Shown here: piece by piece, positions 17,580-25,892 of the stretch
How the letters are laid out: each line of letters starts with the position of its first letter
Numbering within the stretch: position 1 is the first letter of the stretch
Assembly (NCBI GenBank): GCA_016742275.1
Contig: JACVCD010000005.1
Location: forward strand, 1 to 64,000
Direction of reading: 5' to 3'
DNA from: Gemmatimonadaceae bacterium
Lineage (GTDB): Bacteria; Gemmatimonadota; Gemmatimonadetes; Gemmatimonadales; Gemmatimonadaceae
Length of the DNA: 64,000 bases
Position numbers and translations under genes: made by a program
Notes under the pieces: model-generated
Told to the model about the DNA's origin: nothing
Databases searched by the model: none
The model's input: the letters and a program-made list of their open reading frames with translations, nothing else

Positions 17580-18635
17580 GTGAGCCTCCCTGCCATGCGC
17601 GCGGTCCAGCTCACTGCCCCACGGACTCCCGTGGTGGATGCGAATATCCCCCGTCCGGACATTGGTCCGGACGATGTGCTCGTGCGCATTCGTGCCGCGG
17701 GCATTTGTCATTCAGACGTGCACTACCGCGGCGGTAAGTCGCGTGTGGAACCGCTTCCGCTCACGCTTGGTCATGAAGTGGCCGGTGAGATCGAAGCGGT
17801 TGGTGCCAATGTGCCAGCATCACGTATCGGTGAGCGTGTTGCCCTGCACTACCTGGTGACGTGCGGCGGATGCGATTGGTGCATCAACGATCGCGAGATG
17901 TTCTGCGACAAGGCACTCATGCTCGGGCACTTCACCGACGGTGGATGGGCTGAGTACATCGCGGTGCCTTCACGCAACGCCGTGGTGCTGCCGGACAATG
18001 TGCCATTCGAGCATGGCGCGATCATGATGTGCAGTTCGGCCACCTCACTGCATGCGCTTCGTCAGGGACAGATGACGGTGGGTGCGCGTGTGCTGGTGAT
18101 TGGTGCCGGTGGACTTGGCATGTCGGCCATTCAGCTCGCGCAGATCCTTGGTGCGAGGCAAGTACTCGCAGTGGATCGTGATGCGGGCAAGCTCGCGTTG
18201 GCGGCGCGTTATGGTGCGGTTACGGTGCAGGCTGGTGCCTCAGTGTCGCCTGAAGATCTGGTCAGCGCCGTGATGGACGCCACGCAGAACGCCGGTGTGG
18301 ATGTGGTGCTCGATCTCGTCGCACACGAAAGCACCGTGACGCTGGGCATTGCCGTGGCAGCACCACGCGGCCGTGTGGTGATCGTGGGTATCAATGACAG
18401 ACCGCTTCCGGTGGATACGTATCGCGGACTCATTGGCCGCGAAGTCACACTGGTGGGCAGCAATGATCACACGCTGCGTGAGCTCGAGGAACTCATGGGC
18501 TACGCCGCCGACGGACGACTGCGATTGCATGACGTGGTGGCGGCCACGGTGCCGCTCGATGCGGCGGCCATCAATGGTGTGCTTGATGCGCTTGAGCGTG
18601 GTCAGGCGCCGACGCGGACGGTGGTCGTTCCCTAG
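17580..18635 (+). CDS. Zinc-dependent medium-chain alcohol dehydrogenase
   Basis: The 351-residue protein is a typical MDR enzyme. Catalytic zinc ligands are C43 (GICHSD) and H65/E66 (LGHE). The structural zinc site is the four-cysteine lobe C95, C98, C101 and C109. The NAD(P) fold has VLVIGAGGLG near residue 175. It should oxidise an alcohol or reduce an aldehyde in the cytoplasm; the substrate is not predictable. GTG 17580 or ATG 17595 may be the start; the latter gives MRAVQL, a more usual opening. The gene lies 17 bp after infA and its stop overlaps that of the convergent Nudix gene by four bases. Confidence 0.88.
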   Translation: MSLPAMRAVQLTAPRTPVVDANIPRPDIGPDDVLVRIRAAGICHSDVHYRGGKSRVEPLPLTLGHEVAGEIEAVGANVPASRIGERVALHYLVTCGGCDWCINDREMFCDKALMLGHFTDGGWAEYIAVPSRNAVVLPDNVPFEHGAIMMCSSATSLHALRQGQMTVGARVLVIGAGGLGMSAIQLAQILGARQVLAVDRDAGKLALAARYGAVTVQAGASVSPEDLVSAVMDATQNAGVDVVLDLVAHESTVTLGIAVAAPRGRVVIVGINDRPLPVDTYRGLIGREVTLVGSNDHTLRELEELMGYAADGRLRLHDVVAATVPLDAAAINGVLDALERGQAPTRTVVVP

Positions 18636-19045
18636 AACGGCCTGTAGCCGCGTCGCCTGAGATTGGCCACGGGAAGAAACAACGGTTCGGGGAGATGCTC
18701 CCAGTCGAACCATCCCCATTCGTCGCACTTGTCGGGCTCACGCACTTCGGCTTCGCCGCTGTCCCACTCGGCCAGCATGAACACCGTGAGATAGTGCCGC
18801 CCTTCGGCCGCGAATACATCATTGGTCCACGGGCCTTCGCGTAGCGCCGTAATACCGAGACCGGTTTCTTCCCACACTTCTCGCACAGCACATTCGGTTG
18901 GTGTTTCGCCGAATTCGAGATGGCCACCGGGAAACTGCCAAGTGCCGGTGCCATGAGCAGAGATACGGCGACCGAGCAGTACGCGTCCGCTTCGGTGCAC
19001 GATGACCGCCACGCCGACTTTTGGACGATTGGGTTCCGTGCTCAT
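18632..19045 (-). CDS. Nudix hydrolase
   Basis: The 137-residue protein contains a complete Nudix box starting at G41, with E47, R55/E56, E59/E60 and G62 in the exact GX5EX7REUXEEXGU spacing. Such enzymes hydrolyse nucleoside diphosphate derivatives; the short single-domain form and TWQFPGGHLEFGE opening resemble MutT/NUDT15-like nucleotide sanitisers. It is the last gene of a psd - OsmC - Nudix unit, 21 bp after the OsmC gene, and the pairing with a peroxide-detoxifying protein hints at oxidative-damage clean-up. Confidence 0.9.
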   Translation of the reverse strand: MSTEPNRPKVGVAVIVHRSGRVLLGRRISAHGTGTWQFPGGHLEFGETPTECAVREVWEETGLGITALREGPWTNDVFAAEGRHYLTVFMLAEWDSGEAEVREPDKCDEWGWFDWEHLPEPLFLPVANLRRRGYRPF

Positions 19046-19066
19046 GGCTGGCTCACAGGCGGATTC

Positions 19067-19537
19067 CTACTCGATGTGAAACGTGGGCTCGCTGCGCACA
19101 TCGGTCAGCACCGACTGCGCGATGAAGCACTCCTCGTGCGCCCGATGGTGCATGGCCGCGTCCTGATCGGCTGTTGGACCGGGTTCGGCATACGTGACCT
19201 TGGGACGCAGTACCACTTCGGTCATGGCCATCTTGCCGGCAGCGTTCTTCGCCATCGTGCCTTCGGCGGCGTCTTCGTAGGCATTCACCGTAAAGCCGCG
19301 TCCCGCTGCGATGGAGAGAAACCACAGCATGTGGCACGACGACAGCGACGCCACAAATGCTTCTTCGGGATCGACCGCGTGCGGATCGGAGAATGGCAGC
19401 GGTACAACCGATGGCGAGGAGGACGCGGGCACCGTGACACCGCCATCGAAGGTCCAGCGATGGGCGCGGTTGTACTTCTGATCGGTGAAGCGCGCACCAT
19501 CGCGCTCCCAGGTGATGGTGACGCTGTATTTGCTCAT
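19067..19537 (-). CDS. OsmC/Ohr-family peroxiredoxin-like protein
   Basis: This 156-residue protein has the two redox cysteines of the OsmC superfamily, C68 in the SLSSCHMLW helix and C137 in ECFIAQS. OsmC-type proteins reduce organic hydroperoxides using dithiols. Residues 30-55 contain an expanded Ser/Pro-rich loop. Its start overlaps the psd stop by four bases, so it is coupled to phospholipid synthesis and followed by the Nudix gene; protecting membrane lipids from peroxidation would fit. Confidence 0.88.
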   Translation of the reverse strand: MSKYSVTITWERDGARFTDQKYNRAHRWTFDGGVTVPASSSPSVVPLPFSDPHAVDPEEAFVASLSSCHMLWFLSIAAGRGFTVNAYEDAAEGTMAKNAAGKMAMTEVVLRPKVTYAEPGPTADQDAAMHHRAHEECFIAQSVLTDVRSEPTFHIE

Positions 19538-20385
19538 TGTGCGTTTTTTGCGAGTGTACCCATAGGCTGGCCAAGTCTGACTGGCGCACCCACGGTGAGC
19601 GGAGCTATGTGACCAAAGTCCGGCGAGCAGACCAGCACCACGGTTGAGCCGAATTCGAAGTGGCCGAGTTGCTGGCCTTTGCTCATTGGAACCGGTGTGG
19701 CGTAGTCGCGCGCATCCACCACACGGCGCCGTGCGTTGGTATGCAGATCATCGAACGTGAGACGGGTCATTCCTACCATGGTGGCGCCAACGGGCACGAT
19801 GGCCATTACGCCTCCATTCACGCCCTCCATGGTTATGACAATGCGTTCGTTGACCGCAAACAGCGAATCCACATGCGTGACCGCCGCCGCATTCACCGGC
19901 CACAGCGCGCCGGGAACGTACACCGCACGCGTGATGTTGCCGGCCGAAGGGGAATGGATACGGTGATAGTCCTTGGGCGACAGATAGAGCGTAGTGAACG
20001 TGCCACCTTCGCAACGGGCCGCGAGGGCGGTGTCGCCACCAAGCAGCGCCTTGAGCGAATAGTTGCGACCCTTGGCTTGCACCAGCGTGTCGTGCTGCAC
20101 CTCGCCATACGCGCCAACCGCGCCATCGACAGGGCAGATCATGTCGGCCGCGGCCAGGGGCCGAGCATCAGCGACAAGAGTGCGGGTAAAAAATGCGTTT
20201 ACGCTTTCGTAGCTCTCGAGCGGAGAACCAACCTCGGCCAGGTTCACACCGAACACCCGAGCGTAACCGCGGTAGACTGAAGCGCGCCAATCGGGTCGAA
20301 CACGGAGAGAAGCAAGCCAACCAGCAACACGGCTCATGCCGTGTTTGGGCAAGACAGTCAAAAGCAGGATCAAGAGTTGTTGCAT
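19534..20385 (-). CDS. psd: Phosphatidylserine decarboxylase proenzyme
   Basis: The 283-residue protein matches class I phosphatidylserine decarboxylases: ESVNAFFTR, CPVDGAVGAYG, a catalytic LSPKDYHRIHSP block and a C-terminal processing site. Self-cleavage occurs at the GST of a usual LGST motif; here it reads FGST at residues 245-248, so the pyruvoyl group would form at S247. The enzyme makes phosphatidylethanolamine at the inner membrane. The hydrophobic N-terminus (QQLLILLLTVLP) probably anchors it. It is the first gene of the psd - OsmC - Nudix operon. No phosphatidylserine synthase gene is in the window. Confidence 0.93.
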   Translation of the reverse strand: MQQLLILLLTVLPKHGMSRVAGWLASLRVRPDWRASVYRGYARVFGVNLAEVGSPLESYESVNAFFTRTLVADARPLAAADMICPVDGAVGAYGEVQHDTLVQAKGRNYSLKALLGGDTALAARCEGGTFTTLYLSPKDYHRIHSPSAGNITRAVYVPGALWPVNAAAVTHVDSLFAVNERIVITMEGVNGGVMAIVPVGATMVGMTRLTFDDLHTNARRRVVDARDYATPVPMSKGQQLGHFEFGSTVVLVCSPDFGHIAPLTVGAPVRLGQPMGTLAKNAQ

Positions 20386-20419
20386 TCATCAAATATAAAA
20401 GCGCAAGCGGGAACTGCGT

Positions 20420-20461
20420 GGGGGCTCACAACCCAAAGCCCGCGGCAAGTCGCGAGCCCCC
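20420..20461 (-). terminator. Hairpin after the tolC-like gene
   Basis: GGGGGCTC (20420-20427) pairs with GAGCCCCC (20454-20461), beginning about 20 bases downstream of the tolC-like stop on the minus strand. A T-rich stretch follows some way after the stem rather than directly. It probably helps end the export-operon transcript before psd. Confidence 0.4.
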
Positions 20462-20480
20462 CGCTGTTCAGCTTACGCCA

Positions 20481-22028
20481 CTACCGTATCCGCGACCCAG
20501 TCACAAAATCATATAGCGTCAACCGACGAACGCGGTAAAACGCATCCCAATAGCCGCGGAGAGCACGTACATACGCCTCCAGCGCCTGGTCCTTTTCATT
20601 CTGCGCGATGAACAGATTGTTGATATCAATTCTGCCGATTGAGTAGCGATTGCGAGCCACTTCGAATCGCTTGCTACCGACCGTGTCCGCCTTGGCTGCC
20701 GTGACCAACTGTCGACTCGCCTGTTCCAGTTCCAACGCCGCGAATCGGGCATCCTGAATTCTGCGCTCTCGCAGAACCTTTACATCTGTTTCGACTCTTT
20801 CCTGATCGGCCTTGGCGGCTTCAATTCCCGCTCTTCTCGCTCCCCACTGGATGAGTGGCATTTCCACTCCGACCGAGAACTGCTGGCTTTGTAGCGGCGA
20901 CTTGTAGGCTTCGTTGAATGTTTCGGCGGTCTGGTTGTAACCAACACTCGCAGTGACCGTGGCACCGAATCCGGTATTGCGCCGCGCTTCCGCAACACGA
21001 CGCTTCTGCTGCATCATCTGCAAATCGGCATCACGCAGTGCGGCGCCATTGCGGAGTGCTTCAGCCACCGCAACAGCCGTATCAATCTTCACATCAGGCA
21101 CTTCGTTGGTGACTGACAGTGCCAGCATGGCATCGTTTGGCATCCCGAGCTGGAGTCGCAGTGCGGCTTCGGCGCGTTGTTCGCTGAGTTTTGCGGCCTC
21201 GAGGCTGTTCCTGGCTCGCAGTACCTGCAGCTCACTTTGCAGCAGGTTGTCTTCGCCAATACGACCGACTTCGTATCGCCCACGATTGAGCGTGAGCAGC
21301 GTGTCATTCACCTCGGCGTTGGACAGCGCATTTGCCAATGACGCCCGCGCCGCGAAGAGATCGAAGTAGAGCGCGGCGGTCTGTTGGGCAATGCTCTCGC
21401 GGTTCTCGAGATACATCTGCTCTGCCGCGTCAATGCGCAGATCCTGCTCGCGATTGTCCCACGCCAGCGTATTGAGACGGAAGATTGGCTGACGAATACC
21501 AACCTGTACCGGATTGCTACGCCAGAGTCGCGTATCGCGCTCACCAAGGATGTTGATATTGGTGACTCCCGACTGGATGAACAGATCACCGCCGGTGTAT
21601 GGCAGTCGCTGTCCAAGCTGCAAACCAAGTGATGATTGCCGCTGCTGCTGGGCGGCAAAGCGCGTGGAGCCATCCGGCTGCACCACGGGAATGATGGCGC
21701 GACTGTATGTCGGCGCATCACCGGTGAGCGAGATCTGCGGCAACAAACGTGCGTTGTACGCCTGATCGCGATACCGCGCGGCATCACGGGTGCGTTCGGC
21801 GGAGCGAGCGGAGGGACCGCGCTGCTGGGCCATGGCGATTGCGGCATCGAGGGACAATGGTTGGGCCATTGTCACCGTCTGTGCTGCTAGTTGGTTGAAC
21901 TGCGCGGATAGCGCTAGCAGAGAAACCGCTAGCGGTATTGGCGCTAACAACCGCAACGGCGCGAACGGGCGCGTGGGATGAGCTAGCGCTTTTACGGGCG
22001 CGAACGGGCGCGTGAACGACTTGCTCAT
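20481..22028 (-). CDS. TolC-family outer membrane efflux protein
   Basis: The 515-residue protein has a signal peptide and two OEP repeats with long helices (for example QALEAYVRALRGYWDAFYRV near the C-terminus and the matching NRGRYEVGRIGEDNLLQSEL motif mid-protein), typical of TolC. It should trimerise in the outer membrane as the exit duct for the adaptor and permease encoded upstream. ATG 22028 overlaps the permease stop (ATGA), which decides this start over one at 22073. The N-terminus before the signal peptide is long and contains RPFAP twice, encoded by an 18-bp direct repeat (21958-21975 and 21997-22014). Confidence 0.9.
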   Translation of the reverse strand: MSKSFTRPFAPVKALAHPTRPFAPLRLLAPIPLAVSLLALSAQFNQLAAQTVTMAQPLSLDAAIAMAQQRGPSARSAERTRDAARYRDQAYNARLLPQISLTGDAPTYSRAIIPVVQPDGSTRFAAQQQRQSSLGLQLGQRLPYTGGDLFIQSGVTNINILGERDTRLWRSNPVQVGIRQPIFRLNTLAWDNREQDLRIDAAEQMYLENRESIAQQTAALYFDLFAARASLANALSNAEVNDTLLTLNRGRYEVGRIGEDNLLQSELQVLRARNSLEAAKLSEQRAEAALRLQLGMPNDAMLALSVTNEVPDVKIDTAVAVAEALRNGAALRDADLQMMQQKRRVAEARRNTGFGATVTASVGYNQTAETFNEAYKSPLQSQQFSVGVEMPLIQWGARRAGIEAAKADQERVETDVKVLRERRIQDARFAALELEQASRQLVTAAKADTVGSKRFEVARNRYSIGRIDINNLFIAQNEKDQALEAYVRALRGYWDAFYRVRRLTLYDFVTGSRIR

Positions 22029-23419
22029 TCGTACCTCAGGCAAACGACGGGATCCTGACGGGCGGCGCGCCATGCGGGGAGGATGCCAAAGACCAGGCCA
22101 ACAGTGATGGACACACCGAAGGCCACGATGACGGAGATGGCTGACACAATCGTTTTGATGTCGGCAAAGCGTTCAATACCGAAACTCAGCGCCCCTCCCA
22201 CCATGATGCCGGCAACACCACCAGCGAGGCTGATGAGAATGGCTTCGGCGAGGAACTGCGCGAGGATTTCTTTCTGTGTCGCCCCGAGCGCGCGACGCAC
22301 GCCGATTTCACGAATGCGCTCGAGCACCGAAGCGAGCATGATGTTCATGATGCCGATGCCGCCGACAATGAGCGAAATGGAAGCAATGGCACCAAGCACG
22401 AGATTGAAGATCGTGCGTGTCCGCTGCTCCTGACGGAGCAATTCTTCCGGCACCGTGATCTCGAAATCCACCACACTGTTGTGGCGGCGCTCGAGCATAC
22501 GCCGCACGACTTCGGCGGTGGTGCTCACAGCTTCGGCTTCTTTCACTCGCACAATGAGCCGGTCGAGCTGGTGATAGTTGCGCTTCTCAGCCTGGCGATC
22601 GGCGTCTTCCTGATTGCCGGTGTTGGCCACAAACACCACCTCACCATCACGCGCTGCCTGTTCGATATCCCGCGCACTGATACGCGCGCGATCCCGGTAG
22701 CGCAGCAGCATGGTGGGCATGGGGATGTACACATCGAGATTGGCGTCGCGAATACCAAGCCGCTGCGCCGTCTGTTCGCTCAGTGAGCGGTCAGCCAGCA
22801 CGCCAACCACCGTAAGCCAGTTTTCACCAACCTTGATGGTGCGGCCGATCGGATCTTCGGTGGTGAAGAATCGCGCCTTCACTCCGGCACCGATAATCGC
22901 GACCGGCCTCGCATTGGTGATCTGCGCTGGCGTGAACTGATGCCCTGAGGCCAGTTCGAGATTGAGCAGCGAGAAGTATGCCGTGTCGACTCCAACGAGC
23001 TTGCCGCTCCGGCGACGGCCCTCGCGCGTGATAAGTGTATTCAGCACGATCTCCCCCGAACTCTTTTCGACCTCGGGGATGATGCGCGAAATACTTTCAC
23101 CATCGCGTGCCGTGAGCCCCGGCGTAAAGCGACGCGGCTGCTTTTCACCCGCCGCCTGCGCCGCTTCCTCCTTCTGCTCCACAATGGGCTTGACCACAAT
23201 GTTGTTGCTGCCCAACAGACGCATCTGCGCCAGGATTTCCTGCTCGGCGCCGCGTCCAATGGCCAGCATGGCAATCACCGAGGCCACGCCAAACAGGATG
23301 CCAAGCGAAGTGAGACCGGCTCTGAGCGCGTTGTGCGACAGCGCTTCAACACCAGCGCGCAAGGCAAAGGCTGCGGTGGCGCTGAATGCACGCCACCGCG
23401 AAGAAAAAGAGCCTGCCAT
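22025..23419 (-). CDS. MacB/FtsX-type ABC transporter permease without ATPase domain
   Basis: The 464-residue protein has the MacB permease layout: one membrane segment near residues 40-56, a large periplasmic MacB_PCD domain to about 330, and three membrane segments of the FtsX domain. It shows GGIGIMNIMLASVLERIREIGVRRALGAT and a last segment VGLVFGILPAWRAARQDPV. The N-terminal ATPase of true MacB is absent and no ATPase gene lies in the operon. With the adaptor and TolC homologue it should form a MacAB-TolC-like exporter. It starts two bases after the adaptor stop. Confidence 0.9.
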   Translation of the reverse strand: MAGSFSSRWRAFSATAAFALRAGVEALSHNALRAGLTSLGILFGVASVIAMLAIGRGAEQEILAQMRLLGSNNIVVKPIVEQKEEAAQAAGEKQPRRFTPGLTARDGESISRIIPEVEKSSGEIVLNTLITREGRRRSGKLVGVDTAYFSLLNLELASGHQFTPAQITNARPVAIIGAGVKARFFTTEDPIGRTIKVGENWLTVVGVLADRSLSEQTAQRLGIRDANLDVYIPMPTMLLRYRDRARISARDIEQAARDGEVVFVANTGNQEDADRQAEKRNYHQLDRLIVRVKEAEAVSTTAEVVRRMLERRHNSVVDFEITVPEELLRQEQRTRTIFNLVLGAIASISLIVGGIGIMNIMLASVLERIREIGVRRALGATQKEILAQFLAEAILISLAGGVAGIMVGGALSFGIERFADIKTIVSAISVIVAFGVSITVGLVFGILPAWRAARQDPVVCLRYE

Positions 23420-23421
23420 GA

Positions 23422-24747
23422 TCAGGGAGCTCCGACGCGCTTGACGCCGATGGCCGTATCGCCGCGCGGCACCGGTTTGGCCGATGCAGGCAGCGCAATC
23501 AACGACAACTTGAGCCCATCGGCCGGCGCTGAAAGCAGCACACGATCCGATTCCGTGAGACCTGCCGTAACCACCACCTCGTCATCGTTCATGGCACCGG
23601 TCACGATTTCCTGTCGTACGGTGCTGCTACCGGTGCGCTTGTACACGAAGGTGGTGCCGCTGTCACTCTGCACCGCTTCGAGCGGAATGAACAGCGCGTT
23701 CTTTACGGTCTGCGTGAGCACCGCATTGGACGTGGTCATGCCAGGACGCAGTGTGGTGTCAGGCTTGGTGATGTTCACGTGCACTTCGAACACCTTGGCA
23801 TCGGCATTGGGCCGCTGCTCACCGACATTGGCCACCTGACTGATCACCCCTTCGAGCACCTTGCTGGGATCGGCGTCGAGCGAAATGCGCACCGGCTGAT
23901 TCACCGACACCTTTCGCACATCGATCTCATTCAGATAGGTGACCGACTCCATCTGCAGAAGATCCGGCAATGTCGCGACCGTGGGTTCCCATGGCGTGAC
24001 CTGTGAACCGGCCGTCTTCTTGCGACCGTTCCACTCCTTCACGTAAATGACCATGCCATCAGACGGCGCCTTGATGGTGAAGCCTTCCATCACCGTCTGA
24101 ATGATGTTGAGACGATTGCGCTGCCGATCGAGATCGGAGCCCACCTCACGCATCTTGGCCTTGGCCTGTTCCTGCTTGGTCTTGTAGTCGCTGGTGGCCT
24201 TGGTCTGCGCGCGAGTGGCTTTCTCAAGATCGATCTCGGCCTGTCGCTTTACGCTGGGCGCTTCGAATTGCGCCTGCTCCTTGGCAATGCGCTTTTCTTC
24301 GAGCTGCAGTTCCATGTTGCGCAGATCTTCGCGTGCCTGCGACAGTGTGAGTGTCGTATCGAGCTGCGCCTGCGTATGCTGCGCCTCGGCCTTCTGCAGC
24401 GCGAGCATGACTTCCTGCATCTTGGTGGCCAGCGGCGATCGATCGAGATCGGCCACGACGTCACCGGCTTTCACCACCGTGCCTTCGGGCACGATGGTCT
24501 GAATCTTGAGCTGATAGGCCTCGGCCTGCTGCGTGTTTGGCGGCAGCGTGATCTGCACAAACTTCCGCGCCCGCAGTTCGCCTGCCGTCGTCACCAGAAC
24601 GGTGAAGTCGCCCTTCTTGACCGGCACAACGCTGGTTACAGCGGCTGCGCCGTCCCCATCGCGCGCATAGACCAGAGCAGACGCACCGACCAGCAGCACA
24701 CCAACGGCAAGGGCGATACGCCCCCGGGACGCAAAGAATCGACGCAT
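23422..24747 (-). CDS. MacA/HlyD-like periplasmic adaptor
   Basis: The 441-residue protein has an N-terminal membrane anchor (RIALAVGVLLVGASALVYA), a barrel-sandwich hybrid domain split by a long alpha-helical hairpin (about residues 125-230, rich in Gln, Lys, Glu and Ala), and beta-barrel domains towards the C-terminus (GLTESDRVLLSAPADGLKLS). Such adaptors join an inner-membrane permease to TolC. ATG 24747 is preferred because it puts the anchor at the N-terminus; an open extension reaches 24834. It is the first gene of the adaptor - permease - TolC operon. Confidence 0.88.
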   Translation of the reverse strand: MRRFFASRGRIALAVGVLLVGASALVYARDGDGAAAVTSVVPVKKGDFTVLVTTAGELRARKFVQITLPPNTQQAEAYQLKIQTIVPEGTVVKAGDVVADLDRSPLATKMQEVMLALQKAEAQHTQAQLDTTLTLSQAREDLRNMELQLEEKRIAKEQAQFEAPSVKRQAEIDLEKATRAQTKATSDYKTKQEQAKAKMREVGSDLDRQRNRLNIIQTVMEGFTIKAPSDGMVIYVKEWNGRKKTAGSQVTPWEPTVATLPDLLQMESVTYLNEIDVRKVSVNQPVRISLDADPSKVLEGVISQVANVGEQRPNADAKVFEVHVNITKPDTTLRPGMTTSNAVLTQTVKNALFIPLEAVQSDSGTTFVYKRTGSSTVRQEIVTGAMNDDEVVVTAGLTESDRVLLSAPADGLKLSLIALPASAKPVPRGDTAIGVKRVGAP

Positions 24748-25111
24748 GGGCAGGGCATTGGGAGGGACGAGGGAGGCAATGGCGACGCCAACATGGAGAG
24801 GGGACACCGACTGCGTAGCCGGTGGGCGCGCCAATTCAACGACTTTTCATCCACTGTTAACCGAAACGTCATCCGTCCGGTCACACACCCGCTGGAACCA
24901 TTTGCGGAGCATGCGATGCGGGTTACCCCGCGGATGGATCCGGGATCCAGTGGCCGGCGGGACGAGACGTTCCTCGCCCGCCGTGCCGTTGGACACCCTA
25001 AGCCCCATCCACGGTTGCGTACCCTTTACGCCGTTCGCTCACGCCGTCTCGCGTACGGTTTCTTTACGCCCTTCCAACCTTACGCCCGCAGTCTCTTTAC
25101 GCTTTTCGCTT
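24748..25111. other. Promoter region of the export operon
   Basis: These 364 bases carry no gene. They lie 5' of the adaptor gene and 3' of the PH-domain gene, both on the minus strand. The part next to the PH gene (25024-25102) holds short spaced repeats; the part nearer the adaptor contains no clear -35/-10 pair that I would defend. Confidence 0.55.
25024..25102. repeat. Spaced CTTTACGC direct repeats
   Basis: CTTTACGC(C) occurs at 25024-25032, 25062-25070 and 25095-25102, with a variant CTTACGCCC at 25078-25086. On the minus strand, which the operon uses, they read GCGTAAAG. Array and position suggest regulator-binding sites upstream of the adaptor gene; chance in a biased segment is possible. 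Confidence 0.4.
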
Positions 25112-25720
25112 TCAAGCGTGAATGTATTTCTCGAAGACCGAGCTGAAGTCCTTCCGCATATGCTGATCGAGAACCGCGCTATTCAGCGCCCCCAACAACG
25201 CCTGGTAATGCTCCACCACCGCGCCCGGCGCGAGCTGGCCATTCAGCTTCATCATGGAGCCGAGCACCGACGCTGCTGACATGGCATTGTTGCGCCCCGC
25301 CTCGTCGCGCCGCTGCAGCTTGCCGATGGTGTGCAGCGCCTTGTAGATGTCCTTCAGCGCTTCGAGGTAATCCTTGCGCACATCGATGCTGAACAACTTG
25401 TCGCCGATCGTGAACTTGAGTTCGATGTCGAGATCGATCGTGCCCGCCGTCTCGATGGAGACATGCGACAATGCATAGTGCGAGAAGTCATAGCGCTTGA
25501 TGGTACGCTTGCTCGAAATCGCACTTTCACCATCCACGTGAATGAGCGCGAGATTCGTGAAGCAGTACTCGTCCTTCTTCGACTTGATCAGGAAGTAGAT
25601 CTTTTCCTGATCCTCGTGGAAGAGGTAGTCGTCGGCGTCGACCTTGTCGAAATCTTTTGGCTGGACGATGATGCCGATGTCGCTGAGGCCCAGCGCCTCG
25701 GCTGCGAACTTCTTGAACAT
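25112..25720 (-). CDS. Bacterial PH-domain protein (YvbH/DUF1696-like)
   Basis: The 202-residue protein begins MFKKFAAEALGLSDIG, the opening of the bacterial pleckstrin-homology family once called DUF1696. The beta-sandwich runs through KIYFLIKSKKDEYCFTNLAL and YDFSHYALSHV to about residue 130, followed by a helical C-terminal extension as in YvbH. ATG 25720 is chosen over an upstream start because it matches this family N-terminus. No signal peptide or membrane segment is present. The function of the family is unknown; no neighbouring gene explains it. Confidence 0.8.
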   Translation of the reverse strand: MFKKFAAEALGLSDIGIIVQPKDFDKVDADDYLFHEDQEKIYFLIKSKKDEYCFTNLALIHVDGESAISSKRTIKRYDFSHYALSHVSIETAGTIDLDIELKFTIGDKLFSIDVRKDYLEALKDIYKALHTIGKLQRRDEAGRNNAMSAASVLGSMMKLNGQLAPGAVVEHYQALLGALNSAVLDQHMRKDFSSVFEKYIHA

Positions 25721-25892
25721 GCCAGGCGTCCTTGCAATGGGGTGAAACGTACATCGCATCCTGCGATGCACGTCGGCGGAGAATCTACGTGCTTTGCACG
25801 CAATTGGGGCCGTGACCCGTTCGGGACATGGGAATGGAAAGGCCGTGACACAGCGAGCCGAACCTTCCGGTCCCTTTCACTACCAGGTGCCT

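Noticed and set aside
25749-25771. Small CATCGCA/TGCGATG hairpin upstream of the PH-domain gene
   Set aside because: Only 7-bp arms with no tail or second copy; too weak to call a regulatory site.
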